The notes beneath the pieces were generated by a model. That model made no database searches. It was not told where the DNA came from and saw only the letters and a list, made by a program, of their open reading frames with translations. Position numbers and translations under genes: made by a program. Shown here one piece after another: positions 9,411-21,494 of a stretch of 64,000 nucleotides of DNA. Origin of the DNA: Tetrapyrgos nigripes (lineage: Eukaryota > Basidiomycota > Agaricomycetes > Agaricales > Campanellaceae); contig JAACJM010000035.1 of NCBI GenBank assembly GCA_013368315.1, positions 124,001 through 188,000 on the forward strand, given 5' to 3'. How positions within the stretch are numbered: position 1 is the first letter of the stretch; every line of letters begins with the position of its first letter.

Positions 9411-11880
9411 ATGACATCATCCTCCGCCTCGCGCTCGTCGTCGTCCACGTCGCCCCCGACGTCCAATGCAATGTCTCTAGTCCCCGTCGACCCCGCCGCC
9501 GAATGGCGACCAATCTTACACGACTCACTCAACAACCAACTCATGCTGTACAATCCCTCTTCACATGCTCTTACTATCCGTCCCGCTGTCCATGGCCAAC
9601 CGTATCCTCAACCCCTTCCACCTCCACATACACGCTGTCCGTATTGTATAAGACCGCTTCCGACGGTGTTTCGTGACTATGACTATGAGTATGACGAGCA
9701 AGTAGGAATAGGACGTACACGGACCAGCAATTACTTCAACATCCTTGCTATAGCCAATCGTACGGCTTCGGAACCTTCTAGTTCTGTTCCTTCTTTCAGG
9801 TCTCCTCCTCCTCCCCAGCCCTACCTTTCTTCACCATCACACATCTTATGGTGAAAACGGTGGATCCACCTACCAACTGTCTTTCCCCCCAAACTCCATG
9901 GCAGAACGCTGCTTTGACGCGTTTTTTCGGGTAGAGAAGAAATTGGGTATGGGGGCGAATGGGAGTGTATTTTTGTGTCAGCATGTTTTGGTGCGTCCTT
10001 CTCCTTCTCTTTCGTTACCTTTCTATCTTTCTATCTACTACTCTACTCGTGTATGATGGATAACTTTACCTCATCTTATGTCCTTCGGTTTGTCTTTATA
10101 GGACAACAATCCCCTAGGCCGCTTCGCCGTTAAAAAAATCGCAGTCGGTCAATCACATACCTATCTCTTACAAACTTTAAGAGAAGTAAAATTTTTGGAA
10201 AGATTGCATCATCCGAATATTGTTGCGCATCAGTGAGTGTACATTCTAGTCTTTTCTTTGCCTTTCCTTTGTCTCTGTCTTCGTCTGCGTCTGTGTTTCT
10301 CGTTTCTCGTCTGCGTATTTTTCCCTTTTTCTTTATTCCTTTCTTTTATTCCAAACACTCATGTTAACGCTAACGCTAATCCTATCTACCTAGCCACCAC
10401 TGGCCCACTCCTGGCTCGAACTCACCCAATTCTCCCCATTTGGTCCACGTATACCCACGTTACACGTATTGATGTAATGGGCTGAGGGGGGGTCGTTGGA
10501 TGATTTCATAGAGAGGCGTATACGGGGGTTTTTTAAAGGGAAAGGGCTGAATGGGAACGGGAATGGGGCAAGAGAAGGTTTGAACCGTGGACGTGGACGG
10601 CTGAGTCGAGAGACAGAGACAGAGACAAAAGCAGAAAGCAAAGGACAAGGACAAGGCGATGGCGATGGCGAAGCAGAAGCAGAAGGCGAATTGCAGAGAC
10701 AGAAGCTGAGAAAACATGCATTTGGGACGAGGGTGAGGAAACAAAGAGAGAGGGAAAGGGACAGGGAAGGTGGTCCCCGTCCATCGTGAGCTGTGTCAAC
10801 GTCCACGTCCACATTCACATCCACGCAACAACAAAAACCCTAACCGAGTCCTCGTCCTTGTCCCCATCTCATCCTACCAACAGCTCTACACCCAAGTCGT
10901 CCCGAAGAAAAGCTAAACCGAAACGATCCCCTCACAACCCAAAATTAAACCAACCACAATCCATACAAGACCAAGACCTTTCAAAAACTCCCTCTTCTCC
11001 AACATCGTCTCTGGTCTTGACCTTTTACATACTAGGAATGTGTTAGATTTGGATATGAAACCTGGGAATGTTTTGTTGAGGTTTGACCACAAGTACGGTT
11101 ATGGATATGGGGAGGGGGGTTTACTGCCGGGCATGTCGTCTCGGTCTCGATCGTTTTCGTTTTCTCAACGCCAAACGCCAACGCGAGGCTGAGTCTGAGA
11201 CTGAGGAGTTGAGTGGGATAGTTGGGGAGGACAAGGGGACGGTTATGAGGACGACTGGGATGGGTATGAAGATGGGTTTGAAGACAACAATGAAGATGTG
11301 TGGAGAACTGAGTGGGGACTCATACCCAGAGCAATGATTTCGCATTTTGGAACACCTAGGGAGGAGGTTGTGGGTACGTATAGTAATAAAGGCCAGGGGG
11401 AAGGGAAGGGGGAAGACGAAGAGGGAGAAGGGGAAGGGGAAAGAAAAAGAACGGTGAATACAGGGACGTTGGAGTATACTGGTGAGTTGACGACGTTTGG
11501 GGTTACGATTTGAAGAGTTCTACGACTTCACGAGCTGTTTTGTGGCACTGGTTGCCAATTCTACGAGTCTGCGAGTCTTTGTCGTTTTCGCTTTTGCCTT
11601 TCACCTCTCTTACTCGAAAAAAGCTCGTGTCTTTTTTATTTCTATTTCTATTTCCATTTCCATTTCGATAGCGGTTTTCTTTCCTTTTCGTTTCGTTTCG
11701 TTTTTTGGTTGAGATTTTTATTTATTTTATTTCATCTTCGTTTCGAGTTTCGAATTTTTCTGTCTGTTTACTGACGTGCACCCTACCCCTCGCCCCCTTA
11801 ACAAACGGAGCAGACATGTGGTCCTTAGGTGTGATCCTCCACAAGATGCTGTTTTTTAGTTTACCTTGGAGGTATTCGAT
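9411..11880 (+). pseudogene. Iks1-like protein kinase, copy A (broken)
   Basis: First of four related copies; homology with the others starts upstream at about 9200. Exon 1 opens with an ATG at 9411 and carries a CPYCIRPLP cysteine pair. The kinase part follows: glycine loop LGMGANGSVF (about 9945-9975), an intron, then DNNPLGRFAVKKIAVGQ with the ATP-binding lysine and LREVKFLERLHHPNIV, then WAEGGSLDDFIERR, a long Lys/Glu/Arg-rich insert, the catalytic loop VLDLDMKPGNVLL (about 11040-11080) and DMWSLGVILHKML (about 11815-11860). Lesions: a frameshift near 9850 leaves the first frame ending in TGA, the DFG motif reads HFG (about 11340), and after the LPWR motif the C-terminus switches to unrelated sequence shared only with copy B. 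The Iks1 identity is from memory of that family (an N-terminal CxxC and a very similar glycine-loop region). Confidence 0.65.
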
Positions 11881-12422
11881 TTCTTCGGTTTCGTCAGTTG
11901 GAATCCTGTTCCTCCAGCCATAAGTATACCCACATGTTATAACCGTAGATTAAATGAAGAATTACCTCCTCCGTCTCTATCTTCTTTCCCATATTCCAGA
12001 GCTAGTACTACAGTGGTTGCTAATAGTACCAACAACGCCTCTTTCCTAACCAATTCTCCACATCTTTGTCCTGGCCTCACGACATCCGCAATAACGTCTT
12101 GAAACACACCACGTCCCGGATTCTCCGTCTTCCTTCGTCATCCAAAGACTTCTGCGAAACCGAGTCAAGACCAGCAATAGTTCGGAGGCAGAGACACCAT
12201 GAAATCTCACTTACAAGCTGAAACGACCAGTCGCTGTCTCAACTACGCTCTGAGTCACGTTATATCCGCTCTATTTGACTTTGCCTTGCCGTAGTTCGTG
12301 TTCCCTGTCCTCAAAGCCGTACTATACCTCCGAGTCATCCAAGGGGATCTTTACTCAACTTGTGTTGGGGGTTCTTGTAGGCCTCTATTCTCGAATTGTC
12401 TTTCGTGTGCGTACTGGACGTG
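11881..12422 (+). other. Segment shared by kinase copies A and B downstream of the truncated kinase
   Basis: From the kinase truncation onward, copies A and B share sequence that copies C and D lack. A frame reads ISIPTCYNRRLNEELPPP and continues Ser/Asn-rich to about 12102. From about 12070 the sequence (CCTGGCCTCACGACATC and onward) also matches 26170-26455 and 47850-48180. It looks like a fragment of another gene, but I cannot name it. Confidence 0.4.
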
Positions 12423-13440
12423 ATGGCAGAGCCTAACGGAAGCCTGCCCTCAAGTAGTGATGATGACGACGACATATGCACTCTACACCATGTCTTTGAC
12501 CTCAACTCGAACTGACCAGAAGTAGCGCTTTTGGTGGGCTATTTTCATTCTTTCCTCTTATTATTTCATACGACCTCTTTTGGACCTCGTTCAGAATTAT
12601 CAAAAGTTCTAATTACTCTCTTGGTTCTCTCTGATGACGACCATGACCCAAGGTCTCAAACTTCGAGAATCACTGCGACGTACACTTCCACGACTGCTCT
12701 GTGGTTTGAGTTCAAAACCTTTCCTCTCTGCTCCGAGTCGCTACTATTTCGAGTACATGTGACTCCCCCCTCTTTTACTTTTTCATAATACAGGATATAG
12801 AGGACCGTGCGTCTATATCTTCACTCTCCCTCTCGTTGCTCGAAGTAAACTTCCCAGAGATATCCATCTCACCATAGCAATCTGCTGACCTTTCAGGCTG
12901 CGAAAGCCTAAAGGCTAAATCCGTCAGCGCCCTTGGTGGTGGTTTAGGTGAATTTCTACAGAGCGTGTTACCTGTATCTGGATTTATTGATGTCTTTTTG
13001 CTTTCTCCTTTATTTTTACAGCTCTCGCTTTCTCCGCAACCCCACCACCTGGAGTCTTGCATAAATCACATTATTTCTCCTTCGCCTTTTATTAACAATT
13101 TCCTTTTTTTGTTCATCCTCGCACTATCCTTCTTGTCTTTATCATCAAGCACCGACCGTTCGTCTGAAGACGAGCCATCCTTGAACCAACCTTAAAAGTA
13201 CGACCTTTACTCACACCTCGCTCTTCAAGTGGTGGACCCAAGAAGATGTATGAGGAAATAATGAGGATTTTGGATGGGGCTGTGGAGACGAGCTGTCCAG
13301 TATTGAGAGAAGAGATGAAAGACAGGATTCCGTTGGAATCACGTTAATCTCTTGTCAATCTCGGTGCAATGATGAAAGGCTGGCGGGCTCGTTTCGGTGG
13401 GGTGGCGCAGCACTTCATGTCCGACTACCAAAACGACTGA
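12423..13440 (+). pseudogene. Unassigned coding-like block between kinase and HET gene, copy 1
   Basis: This stretch is conserved in the three modules and looks like the remains of a multi-exon gene. An ATG at 12423 starts MAEPNGSLPSSSDDDDD. Possible exons later read KSVSALGGGLGEFLQS (about 12917-12965) after an acceptor-like CTTTCAG. After an intron-like TTATTTTTACAG, a final frame from 13246 reads MYEEIMRILDGAVETSCPVL, then a TAA at 13345, then GAMMKGWRARFGGVAQHF up to 13440. In copy 2 the codon at the TAA position is CAA, so the stop in copy 1 is a recent C-to-T change or equivalent. I do not recognise the protein. Confidence 0.35.
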
Positions 13441-13587
13441 ATGATTTGTGATTTCCAGGGGGTAATTCGTCGTTCTCACCCGATGCATATATCTGAAACG
13501 TATGTAGTAATATTACTACCGTCTTTGTACCATTTGCTACATATGTTCTACTTCAGCGAATGAATCATTTCTTTGCAATCTATCGCT

Positions 13588-15675
13588 TCACTCTCCTGTT
13601 CCTTCTCTTAACTCCTTCTCATCGTCTGCATCGGATTCGTCCTTGACCCACTCAAAATGAAGCTGATGGGACGCCCGACTGAGCTTTGTTGCAGGTCCAA
13701 TCTGAACTCTCAGCTTTCTGTTATTAATGTTGGCTGTTGCAGAGGTCTGACGGTCCAGACGCTCGTCCTCCACAAGGTTGTCCCGGAGATCGTCAGTACT
13801 TTTGCCGTTGAAAGTAATGTGCGTCCATGGCATCAGTTGGTGACATCCAACAGCAACGTAACAAGTGGGTGGCCCCCCCTGCTCAGTCCCCTTCTCTTCC
13901 CTCTTGTCCCTTCTTTCTATTTCCGAATCCAATGAAAGCTTCCATCGTTTCTCCCGTTTGGTGTACTTCAATACGAGAAAATCCGAGTGGGGTACAGTAA
14001 CATATCTAAATGGCTCTGGATTTCGACATTCTTCCTCCTCCAAGTCATACGATTTGAACTTCGATGGCACCGAGAAGTCCAGATCAGGAGCCACTGTCGT
14101 AGCGACGCCCTCGCTTCGAGAATCTTCTGAAGAAAAATAATCGACCTCAAGACCCATCTTTTTATCCCCTCGCAACTCAAGACAAACTGAGATAAAGCAA
14201 CTGTTCGGCAATGGTCCCAGCATATAATCTGCATGCAGATTAGTATCCACAATGGAATCAACGATTTTGTCCCCAATCCGCAAGGAATACCCCCTAAAAC
14301 CAAAATACCCAAATCTGGCAAAGTCAAGTGTAAAGGCCTCTCTTTCGGACGGATATGCGTAGGTTAAATTAATGTCTTTCCACCAAGAGTTTTCCAATTC
14401 AACTGAGAATTCGGTGGAGATTGAGGCCTCCCGTGGCGGTCGAGAGCAAACAAAGTGCCGTGCGGAAGGGAGAAGGGACACGACAGTCGTGCCAGGAGCG
14501 TCAAATATGGTTCTGCTCTTCCTAAGAATTGGTTCCTCTCTGACAGTGAGCTCCCGCACATCACCGAGAGGGGGGGGTGCAGGTCGCAAGACTACTGCTT
14601 CTGGCATATACCGTTCGTAATAATCACCAGTTGTCCTCCGGAGATATACAGACACGTAACTGTCATCAATTGTTTGACAGTTTAGAGATGCAAGGAAGAC
14701 ATTGGGATAGGAATTGTCGGTTTCGAGAGGAAGATGGATATGAAGACCGTTGTTATTAAAGGAATATGATGATGGACTGTTGCCGATAATGGCATCTGTA
14801 TTAGATGCCCGAACCCGACCAGAATGTCTGAACTCGTACGGAGATCTGGCTAGTAGTCCCCGTTCTCCTCCCTGCTTAGAAATCCAAGCGAAAATACTCC
14901 GATCATCCGAAACCCGGATAATTTCCTGCTGTAGTCGCATGAATGCTTTTTCGCCACCTTCCCCATATATTGGCGACATGCTGACACCGAAAATTCCCAT
15001 CAAGCAATAAGCTTCGTCTTCTGGCCTCGTAGTCTGCCGATGCGCTGCCCATGACATCTTCTGAGCTACACTGTACTCGTCGATAGAACGGCCCTCCAAG
15101 ACATTGATCGGGATAGTAGTGACGACTGAGATGACATCCCGCAAGCTCCACCGTGTCCCAATCTTCGTCCAATCTCTATCAAAGAACGAAATGACCTCGG
15201 ACGCCAGTAGCTCCTGCAACGTCCAACCTCTCGTGAACCATTTACTTCTCTTGAAGTCAGACCTAGGGTTTTTAGGATGAAGCTTTCCGGAGACATCAAA
15301 GAGGTAGACGTAGCAAACTGCGGCGTTCTCGTAGTACTGGTACATGGAATTAATGGCCTCTGAAAGCTCAGCACTGCTTTCCTTGTTGATGCAGCACGAG
15401 TCAATCCAGATCCAATCAAAAGCGCTATTCCGGGCACGGACACAGGCTTGGACGATCTTCTTGTAGCCCTTCTTCAGTTGCGCAGGAGGGAGGAAGGCTC
15501 GAATGTCATCGAAGGTGAGCTGCCGGCCGTTGCAGGTATCAGCAAGGGTAGCGATGTTCTGGATGTCCTGGAAGGTGACCTCTTCATCCTCCCAGGTATG
15601 AGAGAGAATGGCATAGCGCGGGATGTAGGTAAAGAATTCCCGGACTCTGAGGGTTCTCGTATTTAGGAGACGCAT
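13588..15675 (-). CDS. HET-domain protein, copy 1 (intact)
   Basis: A single 695-residue open frame from an ATG at 15675. The N-terminal HET domain (about residues 20-175) shows LSHTW (24-28), WIDSCCINKE (90-99) and RGWTLQELLA (149-158). Next comes the segment usual in agaric HET proteins, RPEDEAYCLMGIFGVSM (about 207-223) then SPIYGEGGEKAFMRLQQEI, of the DUF8212 type. The C-terminal half is a long uncharacterised region. HET proteins of filamentous fungi act in heterokaryon incompatibility, triggering growth arrest or cell death on non-self contact. No N-terminal NLR part is present. A TATA-like element lies just upstream (15691-15697 on the complement) and is kept in all three copies. It faces kinase copy A tail to tail. 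This is the only full-length copy of the three. Confidence 0.9.
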   Translation of the reverse strand: MRLLNTRTLRVREFFTYIPRYAILSHTWEDEEVTFQDIQNIATLADTCNGRQLTFDDIRAFLPPAQLKKGYKKIVQACVRARNSAFDWIWIDSCCINKESSAELSEAINSMYQYYENAAVCYVYLFDVSGKLHPKNPRSDFKRSKWFTRGWTLQELLASEVISFFDRDWTKIGTRWSLRDVISVVTTIPINVLEGRSIDEYSVAQKMSWAAHRQTTRPEDEAYCLMGIFGVSMSPIYGEGGEKAFMRLQQEIIRVSDDRSIFAWISKQGGERGLLARSPYEFRHSGRVRASNTDAIIGNSPSSYSFNNNGLHIHLPLETDNSYPNVFLASLNCQTIDDSYVSVYLRRTTGDYYERYMPEAVVLRPAPPPLGDVRELTVREEPILRKSRTIFDAPGTTVVSLLPSARHFVCSRPPREASISTEFSVELENSWWKDINLTYAYPSEREAFTLDFARFGYFGFRGYSLRIGDKIVDSIVDTNLHADYMLGPLPNSCFISVCLELRGDKKMGLEVDYFSSEDSRSEGVATTVAPDLDFSVPSKFKSYDLEEEECRNPEPFRYVTVPHSDFLVLKYTKREKRWKLSLDSEIERRDKREEKGTEQGGPPTCYVAVGCHQLMPWTHITFNGKSTDDLRDNLVEDERLDRQTSATANINNRKLRVQIGPATKLSRASHQLHFEWVKDESDADDEKELREGTGE

Positions 15676-16417
15676 GGAGTGCCAAGAGAGTTATATTGGA
15701 TACACTGTAAGGCATGGTTGATAGTCCAGGTCAGATTGTGAGCCTGGGATGAGGATAAAGGCAGGCTTACAATGGAAAGGAAGGAAAAGAAGAAGATCCT
15801 TGGGTGTCGTTACCTATGAGGCCACTTTAAACCGGGATGAACACCTGTGAGACATGCTGTGTCATTAGTGAAGGATGTTATGGAAGGTTTGATGGCTTCG
15901 AAAAGCGGTTTCCGTTCCTTCTAGTCACAGCCTTCCAACGTGCATGATTGGAAGATGATACAGCTGAATAGAATGTTGCACAAGCTGTTGAGGCTGTAAA
16001 CAGCCTGACGGAAACCTGTGATGGAACTACAGCATTTTCCTATCTATCTTCGAATTACTCTTACTTGCAATTGATTAGGTTACATCTTCTATCAAATTCT
16101 CTTTAATTTTTGGACTCATACTCGTAGTACTATAGATACCAAGTCACACTGTATTAGAGGGAGTCTGAATCACTATGTCTACCAACTCCTCTACATACCC
16201 GAAGTGAGAACTCATGAGTGGTTACGCAACACTTCGCGCCTGTCAACCTCTTCAACCCTCAGATACTTACTTGCTGCCTTGGTGCTAGTACGAGTATTTG
16301 AGCTGATGAAGTACTTTTTCCAGGTTACTACTGAGTTACATCAGACCTACGCAACCAACACTAAATCTAGCCCTATCCTTTTACAAAATCAACCCTCAAG
16401 GTAGTGAATAAGAATCT
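15676..16417. promoter_or_regulatory. HET1 upstream region, conserved in copies 2 and 3
   Basis: About 450 bp upstream of HET1 is clearly alike at 38716-39180 and 50573-51000: AATATAACTCT-like box, then a purine-rich AGGAAGGAAAAGAAG tract, then AGCTGTTGAGG. It is part of the duplicated module and probably contains the HET promoter. Start site and factor sites are not determined. Confidence 0.4.
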
Positions 16418-16505
16418 TAGTGATGTGCGGGCCAGGGCTTGGGCCTGGCTTTGGAGGGCGTTACGGAGGCCCGAGCCAGGGGTTTTCAGGATTTTTTTGG
16501 GGATA
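16418..16505 (+). mobile_element. hAT MITE end fragment
   Basis: Begins TAGTGATGTGCGGGCC and continues with GGGCTTGGGCC-rich sequence, like the left end of the complete element at 62075-62644. No right end or target duplication is found, so it is a one-ended remnant. Confidence 0.55.
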
Positions 16506-17094
16506 ATGATAATCGAACGTTGACCCGCAAGGTGATTCAAATGCTAAAGTCCGGGACGTCTTCTACTTCTTGACCGTCTCCACCGTGACTCCTCGAGCAG
16601 CAGGCTGACTCTCTGAACGCTGTAGTGAGTCTTTCAGATACGCCGAAAGTTGAGATGGAGTCCATAACTTTGGGTTGGGAGGTATATCTGCATCTGCGAG
16701 GTCGACAGCAGAGTTGGTAGTGGAACTTGAAGTAGACGCAATAAGTAATGAGAGTGGAAGATCAATTTGGCCATCTACGCAATAGTTATAAATGCTCAGG
16801 TAAATACAGTATACTAACAGATATCTAGATCTATCTCGATACTGAAACGAAATGAAACTCTAAAATATCCAAGTTCCCCCAGAATTGAGGACAGCGGGAC
16901 ATCTCATGGGACATCAGACAGGACATCAGACGGACTCTACCGACGATGATGTACTATTAGTTTACTAAGTACATCGGGTTGCCTCTCGGACCTGTGTCCG
17001 TAGCCCGGGTAATACATCTCTCCCTTAGATGCGAAACCATCAAAGTCAACTACTGAGCATTAAGAAGTTGGGCGGAACTCACCGAAAGTGATAA
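16506..17094. other. Mostly non-coding; possible 3' coding fragment on the minus strand
   Basis: On the minus strand about 67 codons are open from about 16770 to a TAG near 16570, containing PNPKLWTPSQLSAYLKDSLQ, which has the feel of a SAM-type helical segment. There is no start or upstream exon that I can support. The rest shows nothing. Confidence 0.2.
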
Positions 17095-17462
17095 TATGTT
17101 GATAATACTTAGTATGATCCCAAAAAAGAATTGCTATAAATTTTGCGCAGCCTCTGACCATGTAGACCGTAGCCAGAAACAACAAAACAGAGACGGAGCT
17201 CACTGAGCTGGTACTAACAATAGTAGATGTCGTGATTGACCAAATTTCATGAACGTCAACAGTAAGACGTGGACCAAGCCTCAGTGTTGCCACAGGGGCT
17301 AGACGCGGGCCTCACCTTTCCCAGGATAACTGATGACCTCATCCTCCGCCTTCGCGCTCCACGTCGCCGCCGTCCAATGCAATGTCTCTAGTCCCCATTG
17401 ACTCCGCCGCTGAATGGCGACCCATCTTCCACGACTCACTCAACAACCAATCCCTCTTCTCA

Positions 17463-17796
17463 TGAGAATAAATGAATATGAGGACACTTGTTAAACAAGC
17501 GAGGTGATGAATACTATTGCGGCTCTAGAGGTATAGACAGTGAACTACTAAGTATTTATACTATTAGCTACTGTGGCTACACAAGTCCGTAAATATAACA
17601 CTGTGGAGAAAAGCGGATACTACAGTGTAATGTCTGATATCAGTTTGGAGTCAACAATGTAAGAAATGATGTAAGTACGGAGTAGTACAGAAAGTAGGTG
17701 GTGCATATGTGGATACAAGTGGATTGTGTATACTAGAAGGTGGAGAGAAAGATAAGATCATTCATTGTAAGTATAGTTCAATATAAAATTCCAACA
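17463..17796 (-). repeat. 3' LTR of copia element 1 (334 bp)
   Basis: Starts TGAGAATAAATG and ends AAATTCCAACA on the plus strand. It matches 23380-23680 closely but is 33 bp longer because of an extra segment near 17650-17690. Confidence 0.9.
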
Positions 17797-17803
17797 CTCC
17801 TCC

Positions 17804-18430
17804 TCAAACCTTTGTGAGTCCCATAGATGAAGTGAAGTGTTTGGCTTTAAGAGATGGTAAAGCCTTGGTGAAAATGTCGGTGGTCATTTTGTTGGTGGGG
17901 CAATATGAAAGTTGAATTTTGCCTTCTTCAATAACATAGCGGATAAAGTGGTAACAGATGTTGATGTGTTTGGTTCGAGCATGATAACGGTCGTCCTTAG
18001 TGAGTGCGATAGCCAATTGGTTGTCTGAGTGGATAAGAATAGGATCGGTGATAGATCCAAAGATTTCAGATATGAAGTTCCGAGTCCATATGGCTTCCTT
18101 AGCAGCATGAGATAGAGTGATGTATTCAGCTTCAGTAGTGGAGAGTGAGATTGTGTCCTGTTGTTTTGAAGACCAAGATATGGCTCCACCATTAAGCATG
18201 AAGACGTAACTGGATATGGCATGTCGATCCTTGTTAGACATTCCATCTGCATCTGAATAACCAATAATGTCCATCTGCTTCTTTCCATAAGTCAACCAAT
18301 GATCCTTTGTTGATTTGAGATAGGCAAATACGGGTTGTAAAGCGTTCCAGTGTGTGATGCCTGGGTTATGAGCGAATTGGGTGAGTTGTGATACTGGATA
18401 AGCGAGATCTGGCACTGTGGAATCAATCAC
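17804..18430 (-). pseudogene. RNase H part of copia element 1 Pol
   Basis: A 208-codon open segment with copia RNase H features: DLAYPVSQLTQFAHNPG, then IGYSDADGMSN (catalytic Asp), AISWSSKQQDTISLSTTEAEY (catalytic Glu), and HSDNQLAIALTKDDRYHART. It ends just inside the 3' LTR. It is cut from the upstream RT remnant by the insertion at about 18431-19613. Confidence 0.85.
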
Positions 18431-19613
18431 GGATGAAAGCCAACCTTTTCCTGGGGGGCGGTCACTTTTCTGCCAGAAACAGCTTCAATTTCACATCCCT
18501 CCCAGAATTTCAAAAGTGTCTGTTGTTGAAAGTCACCCCCTCAACCGCTGGGTGATTTATTTTCACCCAGGCGCTGGAGTCTTGGCATAGTCCAACCATG
18601 TTGATGATGCAATTTAGTCATGTTACATGTTGATTTTTTTTTCCTCAACCACTTCAAATTTCAACATTGACATCGCTCTTTCAATGCTGACCACATCACA
18701 GTTGTATCCTGCTTTGTGGCTGTTGTTGCTGTTGTCTCTGTTGTCTCTGTCTGCCATCTTATCTCATGACCCAGCTGAACAGGAGTACTTCCTTCAAGCT
18801 GTTACAACATTCTGTCAACAGCAAATATGTGTAATCTGCTCCTCAATCCACCTCAAGATCTCCTAGCAGATTTCTTGGACTGGGCACTAGAGTCTACCTG
18901 CACCATCTTCAAGACTATCCAGTTTTGGCTACTTGCCTCCTTGCCTGGAGTGAACCTCAGAGAACTGTCTGTCTATTAACTTTAACTTATATCTCAGCTT
19001 TTGTGTTGAGGGCAGCAGCTGCTATGGGGACAGGACATAATTATATGTGGACTTTGGTGCAGAATGATAGAGCTTGGTGTGTTGTTATAGCAAAGTTTTT
19101 ACTCGCTCACAATTTACTGAGATCTTTGTGTAGGCAGTATCCATCCCTCCCATGCCTGCCACGATGACAACTCCGTTTCAGATACATTACAGATAATCTA
19201 AGTATGTACATTTGATTGCTATCCTGTAACTTCTCCTGACTTTTTCTTTGCTTATAGACATTCCATTGATGATTGCATGCAAGTACCTATACTCTATATC
19301 ACATTCTCCATGTGCCGTGTAGTGGCCCATGTTCCTCATATTGTACTTGCCAATGTGATCTTTTAGTGCACTAATTTGAACAGCAGTGCACTGTACTGGC
19401 TATGAGATGAAATGGGTGAGCATCAACTGGAACCCGCCTGAAAACTGACCACCCCCCAACCCAGAAACCCAATTAATTGCGGACATATAGCAGGTGAATT
19501 TAAACTGGGATTAATCCAGTGGTTTTATTGTAGATCAACTATTTTTCTGTTGAAAGTCAGCTGTTTGTTGGTGGATTTTCAACTGGTAATCAGTTTAACT
19601 CACAGGGTGACTT
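18431..19613. mobile_element. Insertion of unknown type inside copia element 1
   Basis: About 1.18 kb separates HHAT from VPDLAYP, which are adjacent in intact copia proteins. The flanks carry possible 7-8 bp duplicates (ACAGTGCC and ACATGCC on the minus strand). Near the ends are complementary-looking GTGACTTTCACC and GGTGACTTTCAAC-type motifs. Internal frames (for example 18627-18866) match nothing I know. It could be a hAT-like or other non-autonomous element; the ends are approximate. Confidence 0.4.
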
Positions 19614-20477
19614 TCACCTGTTCTTGGGTCCACAGTGTGGGCATGTAGCATGATGTAGATATTGTAAAGCACCTAAAGCTTCTTGATATGGTTTGTCATG
19701 CATCTGGGCAATTTCTTCGACGGTAGTAGGACTTTGTGATGTTGATAAGCGAGTATGTGGATCAAATGGTATAGAGACGGGTTTGGTGTCAGTGAATCTG
19801 TAACGTGCAATGATGGAGTCAATGTAGGATTGTTGTGACATCTGGAGTGTGCGTTCCTGCCTATTCCTGCATATCTCAATTCCTAGCATCCAATGTAACT
19901 CTCCTGTGTTTGTGACTTCTACCTTCTCTTTAATCTTCTTTGTCCTATAAACCCATTTTCCAGTGAGAATGTTGGCATCTGATGGTGCATAGACTGGAAT
20001 GAATTCCGCAACTGAGAGTGGGTCATAAGCTTCAAGTTCGGATGTAACCTGAGCAAGACTAGCAGTAAGCAAATTGGCAGATTCTACTCCTCCTGTCTTC
20101 TTTGTCATAGATCTGGTGATAGGTCTTTTACCTGTGACCATTTCAGGTGGAATGATGATCTCGGGTGTGATGGGTTTGGTAATTTCAATGACAGGATCAA
20201 CTGTATCCGACTCAGGGACCTTCTGTTCCAAATTGATGAAATCATTATCCTCCTCCTCACTGAGTTGGATTGGTTGATTCGTGAATTGGATGTTCCATTT
20301 CGTGGTGATGGATTTCTTCTTTGGCCAATAGATATAATAACCCTGGGATTCCTTCTCTGGTCCTAACCAACATCCTTCGATCGTCTGATCTTCCAATTTG
20401 TTGGGTTTTGGAGTGCATTTGACATAAACGATAGAGCCGAATGGATGAAGATCTGAGATATCTGGGATAGTTCCAAA
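19614..20477 (-). pseudogene. Reverse transcriptase remnant of copia element 1, with large internal deletion
   Basis: Begins within the integrase-RT linker (GCWLGPEKESQGYYIYWP). It reaches the first RT motif TGKWVYRTKKIKEK and then jumps straight to TGELHWMLGIEICRNRQ, which normally lies about 150 residues further on. The YVDD catalytic segment is therefore missing. It ends at DKPYQEALGALQYLHHAT, where the secondary insertion starts. Confidence 0.8.
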
Positions 20478-21491
20478 TCATTTCTTGTATGGAGTCTTCA
20501 TGTTGATAGCCTTGCATGGGGTATGATTCCAAATGTAGGTTGCATAGAGCATAGCCATGCCCCATAACCATTTCAGTAAACCTGATAAGATGAGCATAGC
20601 TCTGACAGTGTTGAGAAGCATACAATGACTTCTTTCCACAATTCTGTTCTGCTCTGGCATATCGTGTACCGTGAGTTTCCTTTCCATTCCTTTTCCTTTC
20701 AAATACTCCATGAATTCTCCTCCTAGAAATTCTCCTCCCCGATCTGACTGCAGAATTTTGATGATAATGTTGAATTGAGTCTTGAGGGTGGTCTGGAAGA
20801 TGACGTATTTGGTGAATGATTCGTCTTTAGAGCGCAGTAGAGGGGTTTCTAGCCAGTATGTGGCATCGTCGATAAGCATGAGCGAATACTCCTGATGATT
20901 GATAGTTCTGACTGATGCTGGTCCCCAGACATCCATGTGCATTCTATCTCCAAAGTTCTCAGCACGTGGAGTAAGTCGTAATTTTGGAATAGCGAGACAA
21001 GCTCCTTTGGTGCGCATACATACAATGCATCCAATTTGCTCCATTCTGTTTGGATCAAGACGTAATCCTTTAACTGCATTGTTTGCAAATAAGGTTTCGA
21101 TGTATTGATAACTCTGGTGACCAGTAGTGCAATGGGCTTTGTATAAGGATAGGGTGTGGTTGATGACAGAATAAGCATTTTCATGCTCAATGATTTGATA
21201 AGGCCCATGCACTTTTGAAATGTGAGCAACGTTACGACCTTGTTTTGAGATAACCATGATTCCTCCTTCAATATGAATGATGTACCCTGCTTCATCCAAT
21301 TTACCCAATGATACTAGCGTGTTGGGCATGTCTGGACAATAGAGAGTGTCGCATAGGGGTAAGAAGTGTAGTTTCTCCTTTGTATCAATTGTCTCAATGT
21401 GTAGGGTGCCTTTCCCTTGGGATGTGAATGTATTGGAGTTAGCAGCTTGGATACGGCAAGTTGGAATAGTCTGGTAGTTTCATAATTGATC
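20478..21491 (-). pseudogene. GAG-pre-integrase and integrase of copia element 1
   Basis: Residues from LVSLGKLDEAG through the zinc-binding HCTTGH...CIVC region (GAG-pre-integrase) lead into the integrase core with MHMDVWGP (first Asp), LQSDRGGEF (second Asp) and EQNRIVERSH (Glu). The DDE triad is therefore kept. The frame is broken by TGA codons at 21492-21494, 21480-21482 and 20478-20480, in places where the protein would otherwise continue. Confidence 0.85.
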
Positions 21492-21494
21492 TCA

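Noticed and set aside
10390..10824. Minus-strand serine/proline-rich frames opposite kinase copy A
   Set aside because: Shadows of the Lys/Glu/Gly-rich kinase insert on the other strand; the plus strand has the family motifs.
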